From Endothia cerciana (lineage: Eukaryota; Ascomycota; Sordariomycetes; Diaporthales; Cryphonectriaceae), in NCBI GenBank assembly GCA_026119935.1, contig JALRMH010000017.1, forward strand, positions 558,001 through 622,000: 64,000 nt of DNA. The letters are read 5' to 3'. Below, piece by piece: positions 44,684 through 54,214 of this stretch. The notes under the pieces are model-generated. The model was not told where the DNA came from and did no database searches. It saw nothing but the letters and a program-made list of their open reading frames with translations. Within the stretch, counting starts at the first letter, position 1; each line of letters starts with the position of its first letter. The position numbers and the translations under genes are program-made.

Positions 44684-46015
44684 TCACAGCTTTGGCACCA
44701 GGCCGACCTGTGTGCCGCCCACAACCTTCTTACGTCCCCTCTCATCCTCCGCAAGCGGGCAGATCTGGAAAAACCTCTCCCTCGAGCACTTCATCAGGGT
44801 ACCCCTCTTGTGTGGCAGGTCCACAAACTTCTCAACGCCGAAACCATGGACAAAGTCATAAGCCAGCACGGTGGTGTTGGTATACTTGGGCTCGCCAACC
44901 ACCTGCATGGTGCGCGGGTCATCCAAGAACAGGTAATGCATGAGACTGCTCCACCACGCCCCGACCCGGTGAGCACCCCGGTACTTGACATCGCCGACAA
45001 GCGAGTGCCGGCCGCGGTCAAAGTCTCGGCTCTGGTAGTACGCGCCCAGCTTATCCTCGCGGGCCCAGTAGATCTCAAAGTACGCAAAGAAGACGCCGTC
45101 AGACGCAGCCAGCACCGCAAACTGGTGCGGGTCCTCGTGTATCCTGCGCAGATACTCGCGGTGCCGGTCCAGCGTCCCCGCCTCGTTCCAGCCCTGGCTC
45201 ACGCGCGGGTCGTTCTGCCACGTGTGGAACAGGTCCAGGTGCTCCGGGTCCGTGTGGTCCAGCGCCACCATGCTGAAGTTCTCCTTCAGGTGCGGGATCC
45301 AGCGGCTGTAGAAGGTGCTTCCGGGACGGGGCTTGGGGGCGCGGCGTGGGTGCCAGACCAGCGCGAGGCCGGGGCTGCTGGTCAGCATGTAGTCGAGCGC
45401 CGGGACGGCCTGCGATGCGTAGGTTGTCCCGGGCCGGTCGGTGGGGACCCAGACGGAGCGCGCGCCGAAGGGCGAGCCTGCGCCCTGCCAGAAGGAGGCG
45501 CGCAGGAGGATGAGATCCCCGGGGGCGCTCGTGCCGTGGCCGTTGTCGACGGGGTGGTTGACGGCGAGCATGGAGGCTCGGAGCTGGTCCGACAGCGCCT
45601 CCTCGCCCTTGCCGGAGAGGGAGAGGCGGATGAACTCGTCCTCATGACGGATGGTGAAGAGGGCGTAGACGACGAGCCATGCCTGTGCGAGCGTCGGCGG
45701 CTCATCGGCGGTCCACTCGATGCTGGCTGCCGGGGACCGACGAGCGCGTGCCCATGCCGTGTTGTTGGACTCGGCAGGGCGCTCGCTGGACTTGAGGCCT
45801 TCCGGCTCGCTGAAGTAGAGCTTGTCGTTGTGAAGGGGCTCAGGGGGCGCCCGGGCCCTGGAGTCGCTGGTCGACGGCGCTGTCAGCTGGTACAGCGTGG
45901 CCGAGGATGACGTCGATCTGCTGGAGGCAGTGGGATAGTATGGGGTCTGGTATGGGTGCGGTAGCCGCAGTATCGGCTCCGACGAGGGCCAGTCTGCAAG
46001 CGTGACGCGCGACAT
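44684..46015 (-). CDS. sidF: Hydroxyornithine transacylase SidF-like (siderophore biosynthesis)
   Basis: Expected to transfer anhydromevalonyl from CoA to N5-hydroxyornithine, the step committing to fusarinine-type extracellular siderophores. Single exon of 443 residues; the ATG at 46015 is preferred over an upstream GTG. The N-terminal half is variable; the C-terminal half (about residues 230-420) is an IucB/AlcB-type GNAT acyltransferase domain with HTDPEHLDLFHTWQNDPRV, WNEAGTLDRHREYLRRI, FFAYFEIYWAREDKLGAYY, GRHSLVGDVKYRG and LFLDDPRTMQVVGEPKYTN. The protein ends PKL, a possible variant PTS1; SidF is peroxisomal in Aspergillus. The adjacent sidI on the same strand supports SidF over acetyl-transferring relatives. 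Three ATCWGATAA sites lie 563-653 bp upstream, suggesting iron repression. Confidence 0.85.
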   Translation of the reverse strand: MSRVTLADWPSSEPILRLPHPYQTPYYPTASSRSTSSSATLYQLTAPSTSDSRARAPPEPLHNDKLYFSEPEGLKSSERPAESNNTAWARARRSPAASIEWTADEPPTLAQAWLVVYALFTIRHEDEFIRLSLSGKGEEALSDQLRASMLAVNHPVDNGHGTSAPGDLILLRASFWQGAGSPFGARSVWVPTDRPGTTYASQAVPALDYMLTSSPGLALVWHPRRAPKPRPGSTFYSRWIPHLKENFSMVALDHTDPEHLDLFHTWQNDPRVSQGWNEAGTLDRHREYLRRIHEDPHQFAVLAASDGVFFAYFEIYWAREDKLGAYYQSRDFDRGRHSLVGDVKYRGAHRVGAWWSSLMHYLFLDDPRTMQVVGEPKYTNTTVLAYDFVHGFGVEKFVDLPHKRGTLMKCSRERFFQICPLAEDERGRKKVVGGTQVGLVPKL

Positions 46016-46577
46016 GACTCCCACGTCGCGGTCTCAAGGCGATAATAGATGGGATCTCAAACGAGCAGGACTGCCAGCGGGCTGAGCAGGTCAAGACGGC
46101 AAGAGACACACAGCCCGGTGGGCGGACGAGCCCATTCGACCAGTCTGGATCTCTCACTCCTGGCCTGACCTTGATGCCCCGTTTGACGGATGGATTTCTT
46201 TTTTTTTTTTTTTTTGGTCCCCATGATCCATCGCCAGTTCCCCGCCTCGACTACTGGAGGAGAGGGCCCCCTGGACAACTCCGGAACCGTCCTGCGCGGT
46301 GTCTGATCCTTTCCCCGTCTGATCAGACCAGGTAGCCGAGAGCACAAATGAGGAGTCCCAGCAATCCCACACCTCAAGGCCGAACTGCTCCATTCTGTCT
46401 AGGGGTTGTCTGGGGGAGGGAGGGAGGGAGGGAGGGAGGGAGGAAGGGGGGCGTCGTCGTCACTGCGACGTGGTTCCGTCCGGTCATGCAGAGGCGTGGA
46501 CACCCGTTTCTGAGGGCCTCACCAATCACACATGCCGTGTGGCTGTCCACGACAGGGAACGCCAGCGCGACGGACGG

Positions 46578-46586
46578 ATCTGATAA
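46578..46586 (+). promoter_or_regulatory. SreA-type iron-regulator site ATCTGATAA (1)
   Basis: Exact match to ATCWGATAA, the consensus reported for the Aspergillus iron GATA repressor SreA. It lies 563 bp upstream of the sidF start. Confidence 0.65.
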
Positions 46587-46610
46587 CTTTAGTCGGCCCC
46601 TCCCCTGCGG

Positions 46611-46619
46611 ATCTGATAA
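46611..46619 (+). promoter_or_regulatory. SreA-type iron-regulator site ATCTGATAA (2)
   Basis: Second exact match, 33 bp from the first, in the same orientation. Confidence 0.65.
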
Positions 46620-46659
46620 AAATTCAGCACCTTGGCTGCCGATCTCGCACTCGTGTCGG

Positions 46660-46668
46660 ATCAGATAA
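46660..46668 (+). promoter_or_regulatory. SreA-type iron-regulator site ATCAGATAA (3)
   Basis: Third exact match, 49 bp from the second, in the same orientation. Three copies in 91 bp are far denser than chance. Confidence 0.65.
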
Positions 46669-46758
46669 GTAAAATTTTCTCGGCCGGCTGGGGGGCTTTG
46701 CGTCTTGACCCCTACCTCTTTCATGCAGCCCTATCTGCATCCACCACGGTAACTCTGT

Positions 46759-46793
46759 CCTGCCCTGCCCTGCCCTGCCCTGCCCTGCCCTGC
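46759..46793. repeat. (CCTGC)n microsatellite
   Basis: Six to seven tandem CCTGC/TGCCC pentamers between the GATA cluster and the end of sidI. Confidence 0.9.
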
Positions 46794-47014
46794 TGCAGAG
46801 AAGCCCCTTGCATGGGCCGAGCGGCCGTGGACGCGATCCCCTCTTGGCTGTGTCGAAGATCCTGCCCGGAGCCCAGATTCATGTTGTCTGGGCCGCCCCG
46901 GATTCAACGCCCTAACGACAACGCGCTCACACTAACAAGCAGCCCGGGAATATAGGCAGCGGTCTAGGATTATGTACGGTCTAGCTGTCGTGAGACGGAC
47001 AATGCTCCTCACAT

Positions 47015-48821
47015 CTACATCTTGGACGTCCTGCCCGCTTGCTTCTTCAGAATATCCTCTCCGAGTCTGGCCAACTCAAACTTACGCACCTTGCCACTGC
47101 CCGTCAGCGGCACCGTAGCCGGGACACCGCCCTCGCCCATCCAAAACACATGGGCGGGGGCCTTATGCCTGCCCAGCCTCTTGGTGACCCAGTCGCGAAC
47201 TTCCGCCTTGGAGAGGTGCGACTCGGTCTCCTTCTTGCCGTCTAGGAATGCGCCGACCACCTCGCCGTAGTGCTCGTCCTTGATCCCGACCACCACGGCG
47301 AGGGTCACCGAGGGGTGGGCCATGAGGCGCTCTTCGATCTCGAGAGGGTAGATGTTCTCTCCGCCTGTTGAGGGAGGGTCAGCCTTGCTGTGGCGCCAGG
47401 GTAAGATGACGGCAGGTGACTCTCGGCTCACCTCGGATGATAATGTCCTTGAACCGCCCCGTGATACTGCAGTAGCCCTGCTCGTTGAACACCGCCTCGT
47501 CGCCCGTATGCAGCCACATGATCCCGTTCTCGTCCCGTGTCATCACCTCGGCCGTCTTCTCGCTGTTGTTCCAGTACCCGGCCTGTAGCTGGTAGCCCCC
47601 CATCCACAGCTCGCCCCTCTCGCCGATGGGGAGGACGTTCCCGTCGCGGTCGACAATCTTGGCATGGGCGTGCGGCATCGGCGTGCCCACGGTGCTCAGC
47701 CTCGTGTGGATCGGGTCGTCGGTGAAGGCGTTGAAGCACGTCGGGCTCGCCTCGGTCAGCCCGTAGCTGGAGGTGAACTCCGTCATGCCGAGCTTCGAGA
47801 CGAGCTGCTCCATCAGGTACCGCGGGACCGGGGCGCCGGCGATGATGCCCGTCCTCAGCTTGAGCTTGGACGCCTCGAGGTGTGCGGCCTCTGGCAGGGC
47901 TAGGAGCGTGTCAAACATGGCCGGCACGCCGTGCAGTGCTGTGCATTGCTCTTCCTGGACGGCGCGAATCGTCGCGGGGCCGTCGAAGACCTCGGCAGGG
48001 TAGACGATTTTTGCACCATGGGTGATGACAGCGAGCAGGCCCAGGACGAGGCCGAAGCAGTGGAAGAGCGGGGGCGGGCAGCACAGCACGTCTGCGGTCG
48101 TGAGGCGCATCCGGTCGCCGATAAAGCGGGAGTTGTTGACGATGTTGTGGTGCGTGAGCATCGCAGCCTTTGGGTGGCCGGTCGTCCCGCTCGTAAACTG
48201 CAGGTTGCACACGTCGTACGTCGACACCTTGGTCTCGTGCTTGTACATCTTGCAGGCGTCCTCCTTGCCCCCCTTGAGGATCATGCCCTCGTAGGTCCTG
48301 TGCCCCTCGCTGTCGCCTCTCAGGATCACCACCTTCGGCGCATCGTCCTTTGCCGCCAGCTGCGCCAGCAGGGGCTCGTTGTTCATCCGGCCGATCTTCT
48401 TGGTCGTGAAGAAGAATTTGCATGCCGTGAACTCGATCCCGTACATGGCCTCGGAGGGCGTGTATGTGTTGTTGAGAATCACGAGGATGGCGCCGATCCT
48501 CACCACGGCGAAGAAGACGGCGGCGTACTGCTCGCAGTTGCCAGCCATGATGCCCACCCTGTCGCCATGCTGAATCCCCTCGGCGAGCAGGGCCCGGGCG
48601 ATGAGGCTGGACTGCCGGCGGAGGTCATCGTAGGACCACCGAGCGCCCGTCCATGGGATGCTGATACACTCCGCCTCCCCGTTGGCCTGGCACTGCACCT
48701 CGAGGAGCTCGCCGAGGGTGAGGTCGACGAGCGGAGGGTCGACAGGCCCATGAAGGATGGAGAGCCGCGGGGGCCTCTCGGCGGGGTGCTCGACGAGCGA
48801 GCTGGGACTCGGGCCGTCCAT
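47015..48821 (-). CDS. sidI: Mevalonyl-CoA ligase SidI-like acyl-CoA synthetase
   Basis: Expected to activate mevalonate to mevalonyl-CoA, linking the ergosterol precursor pool to fusarinine siderophores. Two exons, 48821-47432 and 47364-47015, join in frame (579 residues). ANL-superfamily motifs: LQFTSGTTGHPKAAMLTHHN (A3), SYGLTEASPTCFNAF (A5), GELWMGGYQLQAGYWNN (A7), GDEAVFNEQGYCSITGRFKD with IIIRGGENIYPLEIEE (A8) and LTGSGKVRKFEL (A10 Lys). It ends SKM, a PTS1-like tripeptide that would place it in peroxisomes. General medium-chain acyl-CoA ligases share this fold; the SidI call rests on overall sequence resemblance plus the neighbouring sidF. An ATCTGATAA site lies about 610 bp upstream. 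Confidence 0.82.
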
Positions 48822-49434
48822 CGAAGGGGAACGCGCGAAGGCCTCCTGAAAGCCTCCGGTAGAGCTGTGCGGGCTGTCGCTGATGGCGATCCGCGGTCGC
48901 TATCGATCTCGGCTATGTCTCCCGCGCGATATTGCTCCTTGGTCGCCGCCGCGCGGGTTTTCAACAGGGCGACTGTGCCAGGCATCCTCCAGGACCGGAC
49001 CAGAGCCGACATCATGGCCGCCCTCGAGCCGCTGGGGCGGGGTCTGCTGGAATAGCCTCAAGAGAGGATATCCCAGCATGAGGGCATGCAAGGTCCACTT
49101 CAACTACCACCACTGCGTAGCCACGGCAGCAGGACGGTGAGTCGGCGGCCGAGGTCCAAGGCCGCAGCGTGTCACCCTGCGCCACTTCCGTGGGATGGGG
49201 CCACGCATCCTCGGCAGGCCATCGGTCCTGGTGTGTTTGGGACTCGAACGATGCCTCCCACTCAGCACTACCGCAAGTCGCACGGTTGACTGCCCCTATG
49301 CCGTTAGGCGGGAGGGACAGATGATGTGGATGTTTGTACGGAGCATGTACTGCGTCCAATATGGTAAAGGGCGCGCAGACCCCCCCCGACGCGCCAAGGC
49401 ATGGCGTGCTTGAACCAAGCGCATAATCTTGATG

Positions 49435-49443
49435 ATCTGATAA
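49435..49443 (+). promoter_or_regulatory. SreA-type iron-regulator site ATCTGATAA upstream of sidI
   Basis: Exact ATCWGATAA match about 614 bp upstream of the sidI ATG, in the same orientation relative to its gene as those before sidF. Confidence 0.55.
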
Positions 49444-49563
49444 GATTGTTTGCGCCTCTATATCTATCAGTCACAACCCCTGTCGTCTTCTTCCGGACCT
49501 CCGTCTCGAGTGGACACGGGGCAACCGACTTCGGGTCTTATGTCTGCAATGCTGCATTGGCTG

Positions 49564-49564
<1 letters not shown>

Positions 49565-49623
<59 letters not shown>
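49565..49623. repeat. (GCT/CTG)n trinucleotide repeat
   Basis: About 17-18 CTG triplets with one CTA interruption, in non-coding sequence upstream of sidI. Confidence 0.95.
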
Positions 49624-49969
49624 ACGGGCGACCCACATCCAATATCCCGTGGCGAGCATGGGCCGAGAAAACTCGGACACGAGCCCAAAACCTTGGATGT
49701 CATTACGTAGCCATCGCCAAATAGGAGCCAGGGAGGGCGGGGCTGCACTGCACCCCACGGATCGTTACGTTACGACGGCAATATCGATACAAACGAAATA
49801 TGCAAAAACCGATGAATGGTGTAAATGTTTGCCACGTATCCGGCCTGTGATACGGGTCAACTGGTGGACGGACGGCTTGAAGGTCGGAGAGGCACAACGT
49901 GAAGGAGGGCCTGCACCGGCGAGGATGACACGCCACGGCTTGGAGAAAGTGAGTGCCTAACCCTTCGTA

Positions 49970-50725
49970 GAGGGATTCTGGATGCTGTCCAGATGCCGTC
50001 AGCCAGGAACGGGACTGGCCTTTCTGCAGCTACCTTGTTGTTCTTCCAAATGGACATGGCAGTCTGTCGGCTCCCTGGCGAATCTCTGCACAGCATTATA
50101 TGTATCCAACCTCAAGGCCCTCGGGACACTTCAGCAGGTTGCGGTTTTTCTTGAAGCGGTCATCAGGCGAGAGGAACTGGATATGCTGCTCCGGCAGGAT
50201 ATCATTGATCAAGTCACCAAAGAAGCCGGACCGGTCGAGCTCCTTAGTCCGCCACAGCAGGATGTCCTGGCTTTCAAAGGGATCTGTGACCACCACCGAT
50301 AGAAGTGATATCGGTTTGATGAAAGCCTGGATGGTAGGGCTTTGGTGCCGAGTGGTGAGGGACGTCAGCCAGCACTATTGTCGTCTGTCAGCACAGTACT
50401 GTTCGGCCAGGTGATATTCGGCTGCGATTGCCTGTAAACAGCCAAGAAGCGAACCTACGAAAATGTGCTTGGTCCTCGTCACATATCCTATCATCTCGGG
50501 CACGTCGCCGAACAGCTTCTCCGCTGCCTCTCTGTTGTATGGGACGCCCTCGCGTGGTTTTGGAAGGGCTGCACGGTAGAGAGCATACCTACCCCAATCT
50601 GTGTTAATAGCAAGTCTTGTCTGGGAAGACGTTGACTCCCGCTTAGGAGTTACAACGTATCTCGGGAGTATATTTTGATAAAAATTCTGTGGCAATGGGG
50701 CTATATTGTGCAAGAGCTGAGACAC
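49970..50725 (-). pseudogene. Cytochrome P450 relic (N-terminal part only)
   Basis: Reading the minus strand, an exon ending at 50459 gives GVPYNREAAEKLFGDVPEMI and TRTKHIF. A GTAGGT...TAG intron (50375-50458) leads to an exon from 50374: CWLTSLTTRHQSPTIQAFIK, then SVVVTDPFESQDILLWRTK and DILPEQHIQFLSPDDRFKKN, which follow the order of fungal P450 N-terminal regions. Similarity stops near 50129. About 80 bp further on another frame yields IWKNNKVAAERPVPFLADGIW, the expected next segment, so frame has been lost. No I-helix, ExxR or heme-Cys motif was found. This is a decayed gene whose 3' two-thirds are missing. Confidence 0.6.
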
Positions 50726-51511
50726 ACCCCGGGTCGAGAGAGAAGGGATCTCACGAGGCCCTCCTTAGACCCCTCGAACCTCCCGCCTTGGTCAACAGAA
50801 ACGGGAATAAATTGTATGAGAGGGCTCCCCTACAGGACAGGTAGGGCGACGCCAAAGGCCAGAGTGCCCCCGAGTGACCAGAATATGGTACCCATGACGC
50901 ACTTCCAAGATCGCTGATGCCAAATGCCAGACGAACACTGTTAGAGGAGATCAGCTTCCCTGAGCTTGGAAAAGGATTAGCATACGATATGAAAAAGAGA
51001 AGTATATCATCCCTGGGCAATCAAGCTGCATACCATCAGCTGCATACGGCCAGCTGCACATTGGCTCCAGCCGACGAATTAGATCGTACATACGAACACA
51101 AAGGGCATAAGCACTAGGGGTCCTGTAGCACGGTAGTGCTGAAGAATATCGAACCCTGGCATCCATCTGCAGGCTTGCTGGCAAGTTGCTGCGGATTGCT
51201 TGGAGGTGAGAAAGGAGAGGTTGGCCGGCGTGATGGACTGACTGACTGACTGACTGACTGTTCTATGCTCGTTGTGGCCCTAACCCTCAGGACACCTGCC
51301 ATTCCTACAGTAGACCTGAGGACGCCGCCTACATATCACCGCACGACTAATGTGATCCCAGGTGATCCGTACCATCAAGGCTGGCTGTGTGGGCCTTTCA
51401 ACCGCTGGTCGATGGGGGATGGGCCACCGCGCCCGCCCAGGCTCGTCACTATTTGCGCCGCACGGATATCATCCGACATCAGACTGTCCTGTTCCCTTTC
51501 GTGTCATGCCC
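50726..51511. other. Spacer between the P450 relic and the rhodopsin-domain gene
   Basis: Contains a (GACT)n tract at 51238-51259. An 89-codon minus frame at 50751-51020 may be further relic sequence but shows no clear motif. Confidence 0.35.
51238..51259. repeat. (GACT)n tetranucleotide repeat
   Basis: Five to six tandem GACT units in non-coding sequence. Confidence 0.9.
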
Positions 51512-52846
51512 TCACAGCTCGCGCATCGACGTGACTCGCCCGACCGTCCCGAAAGATTCTTCCTCCTGCTGTCTCGATGACGCAAGGCTTTGGACGTTGT
51601 CACCGTCATCCGACGAGCCTGGGAGGCTCATGGTTTGTTCCCGTACCCAGTCAGCGTGCCGTGACTCCATGGCGTCATGGTACCCATCGCCATCAGACGT
51701 GCGAGGCTCGCGCGTGATCCTAACCTCATGCGTGACCATAATATACGGGCCGAGGGTCTTCTTCAGCACTGACCAAAAGACGGGAAGCGCGGCACAGACC
51801 GTCGCGAAATCCACCTCCGTGGAAGACAAGACGATGGGTGTCGGGCCCTACCAGGTTGGATCGAACGTTGGGAAGGTTGTGGCGCGCGTCTCGACGATAC
51901 TCTGCATGCGCCAGATCGAGAACATGTTGACGCTTTTCCTTGGCCATCCAGCTTGGCAGGACACTCGGAGGGTGGGGAGGCCCAGGACCGGCTACCTACA
52001 TCCCGCCGAGAAGAAACAGGGCCAAAAGACCCCAATAAGAGTTCCGTCGCAGTCCAGGCTTGAAGCATGATGGTACTGCCACAGCCAGGACGGTCGCATC
52101 GAGCAGCATGTTTATTACTTCGTGGGTCTCATATGTGGTTACAAAAGCTTCGACATATCCTAATCCATATGCATATCGAGTGGCCGGCTTGGTCAGATTC
52201 CAGTACGCGTCGACAGGGACGCTGGGGAACCAGGCGAGGATGCTGAAAGCTGTGCCCCAGAGCGCTGTGAATGTTATGATCGCCAGCGACGTGATCCAGA
52301 GCCTCGACCCCCTCTCGTAGATCCGTAAGTATTGGAACAACAGGGCGAGCTTGATGAGACTGGTGCTGCATGGATAGGTGGCGTTTGTAACGTAGAAGCT
52401 CTGTCATGTTGATATACCGCTTAGCCATCATAAGTGGCCCGCCTTGGACGCATCGCAGAAGATTGCCTACTCGCAAATATCCTTGAGTTTGTTCATTAGA
52501 CAGGAGCAACAAATGTTTGCCCATGCCCGTGCCTGTCATTACACCAACCGCTATCGTACCGATCGTCGTTGATAACTGATTCCAGGTCAGATCTCATAAA
52601 CTGCGACTCCGACCGCGTTGTCCAAAGGGGCAGTAATCTGCTTACAATGCTTAATAGGATGAACAGGTCATCCTGCCATGGAGACTTGATGATGAAGAAG
52701 CGCGTGTAAAACCAAAAGAGGATGCAGGTAAAATTGACAATTTGAAATGGTATCACAATTCCCAGAATCGCTTCTCGCCTGTTCAGCACGGGCTCTGGAT
52801 CGCCCAGGTTGTCCGCGGCTCCGATCAAGTCAATCAGTGTGGCCAT
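51512..52846 (-). pseudogene. Rhodopsin-domain (PTH11-like) integral membrane protein gene with one in-frame TAG
   Basis: Four exons, 52846-52646, 52575-52471, 52400-52000 and 51932-51512, keep frame and total 376 codons. The protein has the fungal rhodopsin-domain plan: a first helix ILGIVIPFQIVNFTCILFWF then RFFIIKSPWQDDLFILLSI, a loop GTGMGKHLLLLSNEQTQGYL, SFYVTNATYPCSTSLIKLAL, WITSLAIITFTALWGTAFSI, and a last helix STEVDFATVCAALPVFWSVL. Codon 264 is TAG (51848-51850) within DPTW-stop-GPTPIVLSS, where relatives carry Tyr (TWYGP). The frame is otherwise intact on both sides, so this is either a very recent pseudogene, a sequencing error, or stop readthrough. Function of the family is poorly known; some members are plasma-membrane receptors. 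Confidence 0.7.
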
Positions 52847-54214
52847 AGTAGTCTGGGTGACATGAGATTACTGCGAGCTCCGACGAGGGCTTCGTGAGGC
52901 AGGGCAAGGTAATGGACAACTGAGAATATGCCAGCGTGTTGCCACACGACGTGACTTGGATATCGGCATGGGTCGATATCAGAGAATAGTCTCCCGCTCC
53001 CTTTGCCAGTCTTGATACAAATGTTTGCCGTCTCAGAGGACGTCAGTAGTGGGCACGGACGGTCAATGTGACCAGGAAAGGTCTAAACCTAGATACATTT
53101 GCAGTGCTATCACATACCCCTCACTCAGGCACACCATGACCAATGTTGACGCTTGTAGCAGGATTGTCGCCGAGTCAGACGGGATGGTCATATCCGTTTC
53201 TGTTGCGTAGGAACTTTATTTGGCGGTGTTCAGAAGGTGCTGTGGGAAACTGATGGGGCAGTGATCATCGTATGGTAGATTAAGCCTCGAGTGCTGTGCG
53301 CTGCATACTGTATATTTACTCACATGGATTGGCCGTCCAGGCTATTGACCTTGGAATTTATGGGATCACGGCCTGTTGGGGTACTAATAAACATGAGCAA
53401 CCATGATGCGCCTTGCCAGGGGGGAAGGGATACATAAGTATGCCATCAAGAACCTTGGAAGAAGAAATGACTGCTAGAGTATTGCCTGAAGCTGAGACCT
53501 GGGAAAGGGCTTGCGACGCGAACGACGGGATGTGCCTAACGGTAAGCCTAACATATTTGCGAACGGCGCGTAATGAAGAAATAGATCGGTGGGCGACGAA
53601 CGGTGGAACGGCCTACGCCGTCCATCATGTTGACCGAGAAGGGGCATTCCGTTCCCATTCTTCCTCATCGCAACTGAAGCAGGAATAGTGTCTCAATGCT
53701 GCACTCGATCTCGAACCCCATGGGATGTATACTGTGATAGCAAAGTCTCTTTCGCGGTACAAATTCGAAGGCCGAGATGCTGGATGGAAGTGAAGATTGG
53801 GTAAAGCAACACAAGGTAGAGCAGGTACTTGGGGAACCACTTTGTTTCGCGTGCAACCCATGTGTTGAAGTACATTCATTGGCTTGATTCTCAAAGTTTG
53901 TAGAGGTTCGACGGCTTAAGCCTAGGCAGGCGAGCCGGCCAGGCTTCACAGAACGAAGTAAAAAGACCTTGTTGTGTAAGTGCTTCAAGACTGCGAGGTT
54001 CGTAAACGCACGAAAGGTGTATTACCGCGGGTGATGGGCTACCTAGGTACTGTACAGACAAATTTCACCACGCGGTCTATTTTTTCTTGCAATGTATGGT
54101 GACGAAAACCTAAATGGTTGACCACGCTATGTTATTGCTGATACGCCAACAGAATGCGCCATCAACATACATTTTGTGGTGCAGCTATGGGGAGACTGCA
54201 CACGCAGCGGTAGG
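52847..54214. other. AT-richer spacer, no supported gene
   Basis: Short frames such as 53413-53688 plus and 53665-53988 minus lack any recognisable motif. It includes the promoter of the rhodopsin-domain gene. No transposon features were seen. Confidence 0.35.

Larger units (their letters stand above)
46016..47014. promoter_or_regulatory. sidF promoter region with three SreA-type GATA sites
   Basis: This 1-kb spacer lies between the sidF start and the sidI stop. It contains a T-run (46198-46215), an (AGGG)n tract (46416-46443), three ATCWGATAA sites (46578-46668) and a (CCTGC)n tract (46759-46793). No gene was seen. Confidence 0.6.
48822..49969. promoter_or_regulatory. sidI upstream region with one SreA-type site and a CTG repeat
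   Basis: Contains ATCTGATAA at 49435-49443 and a (CTG)n tract at 49565-49623. Short open frames around the repeat (for example 49401-49724) are low-complexity and are not accepted as genes. Confidence 0.5.

Noticed and set aside
44651..45910. 419-codon plus-strand open frame
   Set aside because: Antisense to sidF; no recognisable domain.
47931..49055. 374-codon plus-strand open frame
   Set aside because: Antisense to sidI and its upstream region; no recognisable domain.
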